This document shows, one piece after another, positions 45,361-57,005 of a stretch of 64,000 nucleotides of DNA (position 1 is its first letter; every line of letters starts with the position of its first letter). The stretch is from Branchiostoma floridae (lineage: Eukaryota; Chordata; Leptocardii; Amphioxiformes; Branchiostomatidae): NCBI RefSeq assembly GCF_000003815.2, contig NC_049986.1, positions 1,521,628 to 1,585,627 on the forward strand, written 5' to 3'. Below the pieces are notes generated by a model. It worked only from the letters and a program-made list of their open reading frames with translations, was not told the DNA's origin and did not search any database. The position numbers and the translations under genes were made by a program.

Positions 45361-46069
45361 TACTCTCCAAGCAGAGGTTAGGCTCCGGCTGTTTTTTTAG
45401 TCGTTTTTATTGGGTTTTCTATTTTGTATTGTATCTTGCATTGGCTGACTTCAAGAAACATGACAAAATAGAAAGCCTGATAAAAACGACCAAAAACTTT
45501 GAAACTTTGAAACTTTATTAGAATAACCATTAGCGGTGGACCCTAGGGTCCACCGCTAGTCTTCCTGGTATTCATTCACAGAGACAATACATTATACAAA
45601 CATGGTTGGCAACTAGACAAGTCACAAACACATCTAAATCAATAACATATTTACAATATACATAATTTAAAAATTGACAATCCTGTCGCACAGTGCTTGT
45701 AACTACTGGTGGAAGTATTTGTGCAAACCATCCTTAAACACTCTCAGGGATTGTGTGGATTGCATGACAATTGGAAGGTTATTCCACACTCTGACAGCCC
45801 TGTACATGAAACACTTCATCAGTGCGTTAGTTCTAGGTTTCTCTAACAGAAAAGATTGTTTAGCAGCAAAACGGGTTCTGTAACTATGCAAGTTGTTGAC
45901 CGAACGCAGTTGCCTACTGATACAAATAGGTTCGTTTGTGAGTGTTATCCTTTTAAATGTTGTCATGGTGTTTATTGACAATCTCGTGTGCACAGGTTTC
46001 CACTGTGGCTTCGACTGGCAGTAAAGGGCAGTAAAGACCGTCGGAGCCTAAGTTCTGCTTGGAGAGAAG
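45361..46069. mobile_element. hAT-like MITE with 8-bp target duplication, interrupted by a LINE tail
   Basis: Left end TACTCTCCAAGCAGAGG and a matching inverted right end near 46050-46066 are flanked by CATAGAGA at 45353-45360 and 46070-46077. It is a copy of 31236-31428, but its right half is separated by about 520 bp of LINE-derived DNA (45498-46018). Confidence 0.85.
45498..46018 (-). mobile_element. LINE 3' end fragment
   Basis: Minus-strand frame 45993-45703 reads TTFKRITLTNEPICISRQLR and KCFMYRAVRVWNNLPIVMQS, then TQSLRVFKDGLHKYFHQ. The R-WN-LP and FK-L pattern is the C-terminus of non-LTR reverse-transcriptase proteins. The 3' end at about 45498 is a short TTTCAAAG repeat, as in CR1/Rex-like LINEs. 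It has inserted into the MITE 45361-46069. Confidence 0.8.
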
Positions 46070-46425
46070 CATAGAGATACCGTGTGCATCTTCTACTAAA
46101 CGAAGTGGCCGTAGAATAGACCATAAATACCTTTTTTAGTTCACCGCAATGTTCACAACAGACGTTGGTCTCATGCGATTTGGCGACTCACGTGCTAAAT
46201 TGTCTCCCTATTGTCAGCCAAGAGAAAACTGAACAATAATGTTGCCAGCCAGTGCTTATCTATAGCTGTGCTATGATATCACACATATCCAGACAAAACA
46301 GGATTGAGAGGAGTCAGTCCTATGGATATAACGTTATGTAAAATGTCACGTGCCAGACCAATTACTCCATCCGTTGCTGCGCCAAGTTACATTGACTGTC
46401 ACCTTGTTGTGAACCGTACTTTATA

Positions 46426-46543
46426 TAATCTCCAAGCAGATCCTACGGTAGCATAATATAGTATCAAAAGCTGCCAAAAGAGCAAAGCCGACCTTGGCGA
46501 GTCTAGCACTATCTTATGCCGTCTTAGGATCTTCTTGGAGATT
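46426..46543. mobile_element. 118-bp MITE
   Basis: Inverted ends TAATCTCCAAGCAGATCCTA and its reverse-complement counterpart with two or three changes bound the segment. The CTCCAAGCAGA core resembles the TACTCTCCAAGCAGAGG family. The flanking TTTATA on both sides could be part of the duplication. Confidence 0.7.
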
Positions 46544-46739
46544 ATTTTATACACCTACGAGAGAAATTTTCTCCAGTTGTGCTACAATTATATGGAAAAG
46601 TTACAATAATAGATTTTTATTTGCACATCTATTTCTGATCCTGCCTTCTCAGTGGCTAGAGTTTTTCCAGCTGTATGAGAAGAATATATTTAGTTTATAT
46701 GGAATAATGGCCCTGGTGTAAAAGGGTTAGAAGAAAAGT

Positions 46740-48040
46740 ACTGCACAATACGTGTTAATGTAGGGGACGAAACTCATTAATTTGAATGCATTCAATGCTA
46801 GTTTGAAAGTCTCCTGAATCTTCGAAGCTTACTGTTAATAGAAATCGGTTTCGTTCCAAACTACTGTCTAATACACATGTAATTTTTTTGTAAAAGGTCT
46901 ATTCTATGTATGTAATTAGGTTCTGATGAAACAACTATCACTAAGACTGTACAAGAAAAAAAATCTCAACTTGAGTGTATTTTTCAAAGTTGCGCTGTTG
47001 GCATGGTTGTCATTCCAATTTAATCTGCTGATCCCAAGTCTCAACAGCAACAAATGCTATGTTTAAATTTAGACTTTAAAGTTGAAGGAAAACCTTTTCT
47101 ACGGGCAAACTTTGTTGACTGGGACATCTTATTTGTAGAGGATTTGCTTGATATGTGGAAAAAACCATATTATATAATGATTTAGTTAAGAAATATGGTA
47201 AACTGTGCTCTGAACATACAATTGGTTTCAAGTTGTTTTTACATTGTGTACATCGTGTTCAAGTAAAACAAAAAAGATTTCAATCACCTACAAGTGTGTA
47301 AACCAATTCTAAAACATTATGATAGGCTGAAAGTGGTAAAAATCAACAAGAAAATTTATGATCATGTTATGGAAAAAAATCTTAAGGATGAATCCAGAAC
47401 AAAAAATCTCCTACTGGGAAGGCGAGTTCAACATCGCCCTTCCATTGAAACAAATATTTCAAATGGCATACAGAACTACAATCGACTCGACAAGAAGGAT
47501 ATTCCAAATCAAAGTATTACACAAGTTCCTCGCTACAAACCAAATGTTACACATTTGAATATTAGATATAATTCGAAATACTCTTTCTGTGGTGAAGATG
47601 CAGAAACCATTAAACACAAATTTTGGAATTGTCATATTGTAACATTATTCTAGAAATATGTTCATACTTTGTATAATAGTGTAACAGGACATTATTTGAA
47701 TATTGATAACGCATTGAATGTAATACTGGGGGATTTAGAGCGTGAAAGTCCTATCACGTTAACGTCTAATGTTGTTATATTGTTGGGAAAAATTTTCATC
47801 TATAGAAATCGTGAGAAATCAATACTGTCTATCCATAAGTTTATTACCTTCATTAAGTACTTTTACACAATGGAAAAACTATAGCCACTCGTAAAAACAA
47901 ATTGTATGTACACAACAGAAAATGGGAACCTCTGTATTCACTTTTAAATGCCGCATGATTATTGTATTGTACATGTTTTACCTGTATGTATGTGTTTGTT
48001 TGGTATCTGAATTAAGAATGAAAAACAAACAAACAATGTG
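46740..48040 (+). mobile_element. L1/Tx1-like LINE C-terminal fragment
   Basis: Broken plus-strand frames contain VEGKPFLRANFVDWDILFVE, then EQKISYWEGEFNIAL, RRIFQIKVLHKFLATNQMLH and YSFCGEDAETIKHKFWNC. The F-IKVLHKFL-TN and C-FC-ETIKH-FW-C pattern is the conserved C-terminus of L1/Tx1-type LINE ORF2. The 3' end is near ACAAACAAACAA at 48025-48036. It is frameshifted and inactive. Confidence 0.78.
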
Positions 48041-50024
48041 AATGATGCTGCAGTACTGCAACCGATTAATAGGTTTCGCTTTTGATCCATGTACCTGCTA
48101 AGTTGTTTTCCTCACATACTTCAGTCTTAACCGTCTTCAGTCTTATGAAGACGGTGAAATAGGGGAATTCAAAGACACGAATTATTTTATATATACGACC
48201 ACCTGGCCAACGCGACTGCGACCGTCAAAAACTGGACCGCACAGGACCAGATCCCTGCCCATGATGACCGCGTCATTTTTAAGCTTGAGGTGTCATCGAT
48301 TTTCAATGGTAACTAACATGAGTTTGGGCCGTAATAGGCCAGTTTGCGTCGGATATCGACTGTCATACGATGTTCAAAACTAGAGTTCCACGAACACATC
48401 CCTTTGCCAAAAATCATGCCTTTATTCAAAACTTTATGGTCTTATTCATGCATTACTGAAGAGTACCTACGCCGATAGCAAACGACTGCATGAAGGTGTG
48501 TTCCCCACAATCCCACGAACGCTACCAAAAACATTACCTTCTTGATTTCTCAACTTCATTCCTTGATTATGTAAATTAACTACGGATTAAAATGATTGTA
48601 ACTTGCTCATATAAATAATCACTCAAACTATCAACACACCAACAATAAAGACAATACGTCCACCCTTTCTCGAATTATTCCATTTTAAAATCGGCCCCTG
48701 CAGTTTGAAAAAAACCGCTAAGGGGCCCAAAAAATTGGCTCAAATTGCAATAGACAAAAGGAAATTAAGGCCTGGTCGCACGTTGTAACCATCGGTAACC
48801 GCATGCTCAAGCAAATGTGGATCGGAAGAATAACATGAGTACACGGGTGTTCCCATGATTTAGACACTTTTAAGACATCTTGTTGTTATAGCCATCATAT
48901 CTTAAAATAAAACAAGAACAGAAAAATATTTTGGTCACAAAACTCGTAATGTCTGGTCTAAAAAACTAACACGTATTTTCAACGATGTCGGAAAATATGA
49001 TTTAGCAGTTGTTGTACCCCAAAGTACTACATGTAGTATTTCGGTTAATGTATAAAGTCTAGAGTTACCAAATATAGCATTTCTGCCTAGCAACTTTCCC
49101 AGTGTTCAGCACAAATTATGTGAACACGAAACATTTTAATCAGAAAGATATAGGCTTTTCTATATAATGCTTCAATTAGTTCTTCGTAGTATTCCTCACT
49201 AAATTATGCATCTGTAGCTGCAGAGATACCACAAAGCCTCGTGCCGGTGAAGTTTTGGTAAATAAGACGCTGATAGGATACCTAAAGGGTGGAATTTCTC
49301 CAACGTACTGAGTGTATTCATATCAGACACAGTGATTGGTTGTACCAAACGATCGGAAAAAGTAGATACCGTGTTTAGACCACAGCCTTTCATTTTTAAG
49401 AGAACAGCGGTCCGAGTTGTGGCATCGCCGAATTCTGGCGCTGCAGGAACTCAGTAAGTGTGTTTTAATCTAAGCTACTTTGATAACGCTAGTTCACCTT
49501 TATTTGCGGGTTGACCTTTATCCGTTGTCTTTAAAAACAGCACTTTTGGAGTATCAAGTCATCTGAATGTGGTTTAAAATTTGCAATATTTTCAAAATGC
49601 TCCGATTTCAAACTACTGTACATGTCCGTCGACTTTATATCCCTAGATAAGATTTTTTGTTATAAACAACGAATAAAGGTCGGCCTCGGATAAAGGTGAA
49701 CCAGCGTTACATCCGTTTACGACTCCACTTCATGCACATCTCTACGTTAAAGTAAACGGTCGCAAAGATTGTAACTCACTACGTTGCGTTGGTTGCAATG
49801 CATAAAAACTGATTCCTTCCATAGCTTAAATAAACATAGTGCAGAAACATTCGGGCTTTAAAGACTTACTGTTAGAACGCAATATGCTGTAAACATTCGT
49901 TGAAAACCTTCCCGATCGTTTAAGCAACCCATAGAAACAGTTTATTTTGTACTTTTGATAGAAACACCGTCGATGGAAGTCCCGATTTTTACCTACTCGG
50001 CGCGTAGAATTGCAGAATCGTCCT

Positions 50025-53000
50025 TACCTCCCACAGTTCCCACAAGTTTAACCACAGAGCTATACGCATGTCATTTTGCTCTCATATTTTCGTGGCATTG
50101 GGTCATATTCCCATTGTGTACTTTAACTTGCTGGGATGTAGAAACACATGTACTAACTACCTGAAGACAATTGTATGCCACCATCTGTTGAAAACAAATT
50201 GTTTTTCGTTTGTTTTTTCCATGCTGACAATTACATAGGATTTTCACACATCTCGTGCAATGCAAGATATATTGTTTCGACTCCATCGCATAAAAATTCC
50301 TTGGCAGTTGACTAAACATATCTTACACGGCAATTAAAATGAAATCACATGATCGGATAGCGACTACGTCGTGCCGCATCTCTTTTTACACCAGTCGTAA
50401 AATGTACTCGCACCAAATGAACATTATATAGGCCGTATGACAACGCGATACTGTGCTGCTGTAAATAAGTTGGTCCTTGGAAACTTTAAAAATTTTTTGA
50501 AGTATGACTCCATACGTATACAAGATGCACGACATGGGAAAATGGCGTTCGTTTCAGATGGTGCTTGTCCTCTGTATTAGAGTCTATTCTAAGTCACCGC
50601 GAGGGTTGTCACTGTCATCATTACAACATTTTTCTACTGTTTTCAATTATATGTCCAGGAGATTTTATACTTTGGAAATATTTGGAATGCTATTTGAACT
50701 TTCTAAATATTTTCCCCGGTCTGTAAAACCTTTGAAATATTCAAAATGTGGAACAGAATACTTCTAACAGTTTGTAAGCAATGGTAACAAAATTTTGCCT
50801 TTTTTTACCATTTTCTACCATTTTTTTGTAATATTGGGTCAGTGGGCTAGAAAGAAAGCAATTCACACATCCTTGTAAAGTATGGTTGGGTGTCATGTCA
50901 ATGGCCTACCACAAAGGACCCACCAGTGCCCATCAGTGAAATCTAAAAATATACCAGGCAGACAAAAGTGACTAACCTTTATGGGGTTATAAACTAATTC
51001 TACCATTTAGCAAAGTTTACCATTTTTTGTAAATACTCCTAAAAGTGAAATCCTGCAGTTGTTTGAAAATTATTTTAAATAAAGAGATTTTTGTGTGATC
51101 TCTTTCAAAATGTTTCCAAAGTATTCAAAGAAATTGAAATAGATTCAAAATTTCACATTAATTTTTTTGAAAAAATCTAACATTTAGAAAATTCTAACAG
51201 TGTTGCCATTGAAGGGAACATCTTGTCATTCTTTCTTTATTATGTCTTTAACCTGCATTTAGGTGACTTCTTACTGGCTAGCCAGAATATATATGCATTT
51301 ACCGAGAACATAGGCTTTAAACAGTTTCCACAAGTTTAACAGCAGAACTATACGCATGTGCATTGTGCTCTCGCATAGGCATGGTATAGGGTTATATTCT
51401 CCTTGTATCGGAACTCGCTGAGATGTAGAATTACTTACTATCTCAGGACAATTACTAGTATATGCGTCCACGTGTTGGACTATGAGAAACATGGAACATT
51501 TTGCAAATATTTGGTTCTTGTTTGTTTTCGAATTTTATTCATTCTTTCAATGCTGACGCTTGCGCAATTACATAAGATCCTCACGCATCTCGTGCAATGC
51601 AAGATATATATTGTTTTTACTCCATCGCATAAAAATTCCTTGACAGTTAATTATATTTCAGCCATACCATATATGGTATGGTGAAATATATTGTATTCGT
51701 AATGTTTTTTTCTCCTGTCAAATCTTCAAATCCCCCCATCTCGGTCGTTCCTGGACCGAATGACCTGAAATTTTGCACAAGGGTAGAGTGGGTCAATACC
51801 GAGGTGTGTTTTCTCATATTTTTCATATCTGCCTCTAAAATGATTTTATTGAAGTTTAAAGGTCATGTTTTGACCAAAACGGTATATTTTGGCCCCCTGT
51901 ACCCTTGAATTACAATGGAATTACCTTAAATTTGGTGTAGATAGGCATTAGATAGTTGGTAAAATGATCCAAGTAAATTTTTTGGCATAAACCAATTTCA
52001 AATTATTAATTTCTGCACTTTTCTGAGGGGAAATTGGTTTTCTTTCGGCCTTCTCCCGTGAACTCCCGTGACCCCAGAGCCCACACGTGCCAGGTGCCAG
52101 CGGTCTGGGGAGGGAGTTAATTGCTTTATGGACGCCAGCCAATCAGCGACGATGAAGCCGAATGCTAGTTAATATTCATAAGCGGGGCCTTACTATCCCG
52201 TATATACACAAACAGATGCATATTACAGCCTTACAGTGGCCGTATGTTACCCTGTGCCCGGTTTGAATTGTAGTTTGCGAGGATTTGGAGTTAAGACAGG
52301 GTCATTTGAGCGGTAACGGACGGTACGCGTGCCAGAACGTTAGAATGATCTCCGCAAAGAAACCCCCGAACAAGGTAGAAACTCCTATCCTCCAGGTCTC
52401 GCACGCTACGAGCAGGAAATTATAACACTCAGACAAGATTACGTCCGACGGCTGCATACAACGTAAATCAATTTAACAGTGGTATGCAGGGGCATATACT
52501 TAACAAAGAATTCGAAGGAAAATGAAATACTAGTATATAGATAAAGCCAAGTCAAGTTAACTTGTTGGTCCTGGGATTTTTCAGAAAAGAAATGAAGCGA
52601 CAGGGTGGTAAAATTTTTGTAAGAATTGGAGACGTCTCCGCTCATACAAAACAAGAAGAAGATTGAAGTTTTTAGTTTAAAAAAAAAAACACTCCTACTG
52701 CACAGTACCTGCACCTGCTTGACAATTCTTAAAACGTATTTAAAAAATTTCACTGCAATAATAAATGTACCCACATCACAAGGAGACTATGACGGTACTT
52801 AGACTTAGTTATCGAAGTGGAAATTGTTGAATGGCGTAATGTAATTTTATGATGAAAATTTTCTGAATGGAAGATGCGTTTTTTTTTTCACTCTCGGAAA
52901 AATAAGAGTTGCCACAATTCTAAAAACCAATCAGTTATGCATAGGCTCTCCTGTGGAAGATTATATTCCTCCATATGGGCCCGGGGCATATTGGGCAAGC

Positions 53001-53830
53001 TCTGTTTTGACCTGGAATCAATTCACAATATTAGTTCTCTTTTGGGGATAACTTACAGTTAAAATATTGCATTTTTGCGCAGGGGTGACTTGGAACAGTC
53101 CAATGTTGCGTGGGAATGGGTATGGCTGAAATATGCTGTATTTGCACCCAAGCAAATGTCGGCCTTTCTAGTTTAACGTACTAATTTTTTATTGGCATTT
53201 AAAACAAAATTGAATGGTTGTATGGCGTATCACTTTTTACAGACACCAGTCGTAAATAGTGAGAGAGTTAAATACATGCACATTTTGCTCAGGTATTGGC
53301 GTAGCATTGGGTCATATTTTCCTTGCATTGGAACTCGCTGAGATATAGAAATACTAACTACCCCAGGACAATTATGTGCGTCCCTGTGTTGGACTAGTAG
53401 AAACATGGAGCATTTTGAAAATTGGTTCTCGTTTTTTTTTAGAATTTTAATCGTGCTTTCAATGCTGACGCATGCGCAGTTATATAAGATCCTCACGCAT
53501 CTCGTGCAATGCAAGATATATATTGTCTTTACTCCATCGCATAAAAATTCCTTGGCAGTTAATTGAACGTACTCAACGTTTTTATTGGCAATTAAAATGG
53601 AATCAATTGATGGTATGGCGAGTACGTATGTCGTGGCGCATCTCTTTTTACCGACACCTGTCGTAATGTACTCGCACGAACAAACATTATATGGCTGTAC
53701 GACAACACGATCAGTACGGCTTTAGAAACTTAAAATCCGGAGAAGTATAAATCCGTACGTATGCAAGACGCACGATATGGAAAACTGGCGTCTGTTCCAG
53801 GTTTCTCCTCGGTATCATAATACAGTCTAA
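50025..53830. repeat. Segment present in three tandem copies, the middle one interrupted
   Basis: Phrases such as CACAAGTTTAACCACAGAGC, GGAACTCGCTGAGAT and CATCGCATAAAAATTCCTTG recur at about 50025-50760, 51315-51652 (continuing at 53177) and 53260-53830. The middle copy is split by the 1.5-kb TA-type element. No coding function is seen. Confidence 0.75.
51653..53176 (-). mobile_element. TA-flanked element, intact copy (about 1.52 kb)
   Basis: Reverse complement of the split element 17341-22029. Plus-strand left end TATTTCAGCCATACCATATA and right end CAAATGTCGGCCTTTCTAGT. Homology covers its whole length without the 3.1-kb block. It interrupts the middle copy of the 50-54-kb tandem segment, whose sister at about 53560 shows the uninterrupted site. 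No transposase frame is visible. Confidence 0.75.
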
Positions 53831-54162
53831 AATTGAAAATTATTAACGGATTAATCATTGAAGGGAACATCCTGTCATTCTTTCTTCATTCTGTTTTTAA
53901 CATACATTTTGGTGACTCCTTACAGGCTAGCCTATAATAGCATATTACATATACTTTTCCCGAGGACAATACATATCCATTAGGTATTTCTATAACATAC
54001 ATAGAAAGGAACATCTTGTCATTCTTTCTCCGAATTCATTCTGTTTTTAACATACATTTTGGTGACTCCTCACATGCTTAATGGCCAATTACATATACTT
54101 ACCGAGGACAATAGACATTCATCAGGTATTTTCACACGAGAGCAAGGATGAGCCGGAATGCC

Positions 54163-54570
54163 GTCAGAATGAAAATTATTTTCTATTCCTGGCAATTCCT
54201 GGTAATTTGTAGTGTATTCTAGAAATTATCACTGCATTTCAATTATTTGTGCCCGTTCTTTTGGTTGACCCGAACTTTTTTGACATGTTCAAAACTGTCG
54301 AGGTGCATTCGAAGTGGAGAAATATCGAATTATATATGGCATTCAAAATGTATTTGACGTGTGTTTTAACTATTCTAACTGTAGTATGACCGCATTCTAC
54401 GGCATTCCAACATTTTCGAAACATTCTTATCTCATTCGTTCGAAAACCGAAACGGCAAGCCACTTCGAATCCTGCCAGAATGTGGCCAAAAGAATATCTG
54501 GAATGCATTGAGAATTTCTAGAATGCACTAAGAATTCCAGGAATAGAAAAGAATTTTCATTCTAATGGTG
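54163..54570. mobile_element. 405-bp TIR element upstream of the kringle gene
   Basis: The left arm AGAATGAAAATTATTTTCTA is matched in inverse by the right arm ending near 54563, and the arms extend about 60 bp through TTCTAGAAATT-type sequence. The element ends about 350 bp before the ATG of the kringle gene and may contribute to its promoter region. The target duplication is unclear. Confidence 0.7.
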
Positions 54571-54920
54571 TTTTGGCTTATTCCTTCTCTTGTTAATGGG
54601 ATATAAGGTTCATTTGAAATTCCAACATGAATGGCCCCGAATGTGGCACGAATGTTATAAATACTTCATTCCGGCTGGTTCTGCTTGGTTCCTACTAATT
54701 CGGTTTCAGTGTGAAGGCCCTATAACGTCCGTGTATGTCTGTGGACGCTTTACGGTTGCTAATATCATTCACCTGGACTCCAGGAAGAATAGCACCATAT
54801 ATAATGAATATCCGAATCGATCAATCCAAAAAAACAACAACAGATATTTGAAATATTTCGACTCTCCATAAACATATGGACTTATTCAAGAGTTTTCTTC
54901 TCTACAATAGCTAACCCAAA

Positions 54921-55020
54921 ATGGACACCAAACGTCGCTTTGGACAATGGGCCACCAGTCTGGTGGCAACCGTTATAGCCGTCTATGTGGTGAAAGCGGA
55001 CCCATCTCTTACACCTACAG
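54921..55020 (+). CDS. Kringle-LDLa protein, signal-peptide exon
   Basis: The exon starts at ATG 54921 (context CCCAAAATGG) and reads MDTKRRFGQWATSLVATVIA then VYVVKADPSLTPT, ending in phase 1 at GTACAA. A basic N-terminus, about 14 hydrophobic residues and AD-type cleavage context indicate a secretory signal peptide. It joins the proline-rich exon in matching phase. It begins a modular extracellular protein whose following exons are all phase 1-1. Confidence 0.8.
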
Positions 55021-55151
55021 GTACAAAAATATGGTATTTTTAAGGTAGTATCTACACGATGTGTTTCGAATACTTTTACTCATCCATTTTAACGGAGTTG
55101 AAAACATGAAAGACGAATCTCGACAGAAAATGTGTCTTTTGTTGTTGGCAG

Positions 55152-55829
55152 ACCCGACAGAGCCACCGGCACATCCAACCAAGCCATCGGAATACCAGAC
55201 CAACCTACCTACAAACCCAACTCTGTCACCGGCAGACCCGACCCAAGCACCGGCAGACCCGACCCAACCACCAGCAGATCCGACCAAACCACCAGCAGAC
55301 CCGACCAAACCACCAGCAGACCCGACCCAACTACCGGCAGACCCGACCCAACCACCAGCAGACCCGACCCAACCACCGGCAGACCCGACCCAACCACCGG
55401 CAGACCCGACCCAACCACCGGCAGACCCGACCCACCCTCCAGCAGACCCGACTCAACCACCAGCAGACCCGACCAAACCACCGGCAGACCCGACCAAACC
55501 ACCAGCAGACCCGACCCAACCACCGGCAGACCCGACCCAACCACCGACAGACCCGACCCAACCACCAGCAGAGATGATCCAACCACCAGCAGACCCGACC
55601 CAACCACTGGCAGACCCGACCCAACCACCAGCAGAGATGATCCAACCACCGGCAGACCCGACCCAACCACCGGCAGACCCGACCCAACCACCAGCAGAGA
55701 TGATCCAACCACCAGCAGACCCGACCCAACCACCAGCAGATACAACCCATTCACCGTTAGAACCAACTCAACCACCGGCAGACCCGACTTTGTATCTGAC
55801 ATACCCGAACCAGTCAACAATATTGACCG
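55152..55829 (+). CDS. Kringle-LDLa protein, proline-rich 21-nt repeat exon
   Basis: A 678-nt phase 1-1 exon with acceptor TTGTTGGCAG and donor GTAAAT. The phase from the signal exon selects the frame reading PTEPPAHPTKPSEYQTNLPT and then about 27 units of the type PADPTQP, with K and EMI variants. The 21-nt unit has no stops, so other frames on both strands are also open; these are shadows. The threonine/proline-rich segment is probably an extended, O-glycosylated mucin-like stalk. Unit number is likely polymorphic. Confidence 0.82.
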
Positions 55830-56696
55830 GTAAATACAACAAAACATTATTTCTTGAATCAAATTCGATAAAACATATAGATTTTTCAACCCCCTGCACA
55901 GTCTTTGCATTTCATCAAAATTGAACCGTCAGCGGCAAGCTTCTGACCCTTTGGAGTTAATGAGATTTAGGAGCTGGGAAAATGATAACGTTGTGTAGTT
56001 TGTACCGCATCGGAAAGAATCAATGTCAATTTGCCTTCCTGCATTGTTACAAGAGCCCGATGAGACAAATTAAATATTGCCTTTACATTTTAGCTCCTTT
56101 GCTTGTCATTTCTTAGACCTAATCCTTGTGTAACAAGCCTCTCGTGATGCCTTCCCTAAGGCCACACTGACTTAATTCAATGGATGGCATGGCATTAATT
56201 TCAGAATAGTTAGAACAGTGGTCACAGGCTACACAAGGGCAACCTTGGTCAATCAAAATTTTACGCTCTGCTCTCCGGGATATGGGGGCACATGGTCAGG
56301 GCATGGAGCCACAGCGCCCATGTTCCCCTTATATAAACAAGAATGACAACAAAACATATTTGAAATACCGACGATTACATAGTCTTACTAGAGGTAAACA
56401 TGACATAGACCAAGCATTCGAAAGTATGGACTACATGGTTAGTCCTCTGATTTAGCAGCGTTTTTTGTTGCATTTTCCTTTTTTTGCCTTCGAGCATTAG
56501 TTTTGAGGTCTCCAGAAAATGCCATGCATAAAGTAAGTCAGTGTATAACTTAAAACCTTTCAAGACTAAGGGGAGAGGACATCTGCCAACATAGTGTAAT
56601 TAATGTAACCCATAGCATTAAAGTGGCTCACAATAAGCCTAGTGGTCTAGTAAACAAAGGAAAGTAATATTTCTAACCTCTTGTATCTGCCCTTAG
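55830..56696 (+). other. Kringle-gene intron
   Basis: AT-rich 0.87-kb intron between the proline-rich exon and kringle 1. No exon or repeat was recognised. Confidence 0.6.
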
Positions 56697-56939
56697 ACTG
56701 CCAGATAGGTAATGGAGCATCTTACCGAGGAACAGTCTCTGTGACGCAAACAGGCAGAACGTGTCAACACTGGGACAGTCAGACACCGCACCAACACGTC
56801 GTCACACCCGCTAATTATCCGGCATCCGGACTGGAGCAGAACTACTGCCGGAATCCGGATGGAGACCCTTCCGGAGTTTGGTGCATCACCACGGATTCGG
56901 AACGGCCATGGGATTATTGTGACGTGCCAGCATGCTCCG
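56697..56939 (+). CDS. Kringle domain 1 exon
   Basis: A 243-nt phase 1-1 exon between CCCTTAG and GTAAGG. It encodes a complete kringle: CQIGNGASYRGTVSVTQTGR, then TCQHWDSQTPHQHVVTPANY, PASGLEQNYCRNPDGDPSGV and WCITTDSERPWDYCDVPAC. The six cysteines, NYCRNPDGD and W-YCD signatures are all present. Kringles bind proteins and lysine-containing ligands in extracellular proteins. It is very similar to kringle 2 at 63533-63775, intron edges included. Confidence 0.95.
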
Positions 56940-57005
56940 GTAAGGTCTGAACCTGTAAACCTGTAGTTATATTCTTTGAGCAGCATTAGTAGGCATAAGC
57001 ATTTG

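Larger units (their letters stand above)
42011..54920. other. Intergenic region between divergent genes, almost entirely repeats
   Basis: About 13 kb between the lectin gene (minus) and the kringle gene (plus). Annotated inside are TTAA-family repeats (42070-42480), TA-type elements, MITEs, two LINE fragments, a triplicated 0.5-0.9-kb segment and a 405-bp TIR element just upstream of the kringle gene. The missing 5' exon and promoter of the lectin gene may lie here but were not recognised. Confidence 0.6.

Noticed and set aside
55132-55910. Long alternative frames (RPDPTTGRPDPTT on plus; tryptophan- and valine-rich frames on minus) in the proline-rich exon
   Set aside because: They result from a stop-free 21-nt repeat. 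The phase from the signal-peptide exon selects the PADPTQP frame.
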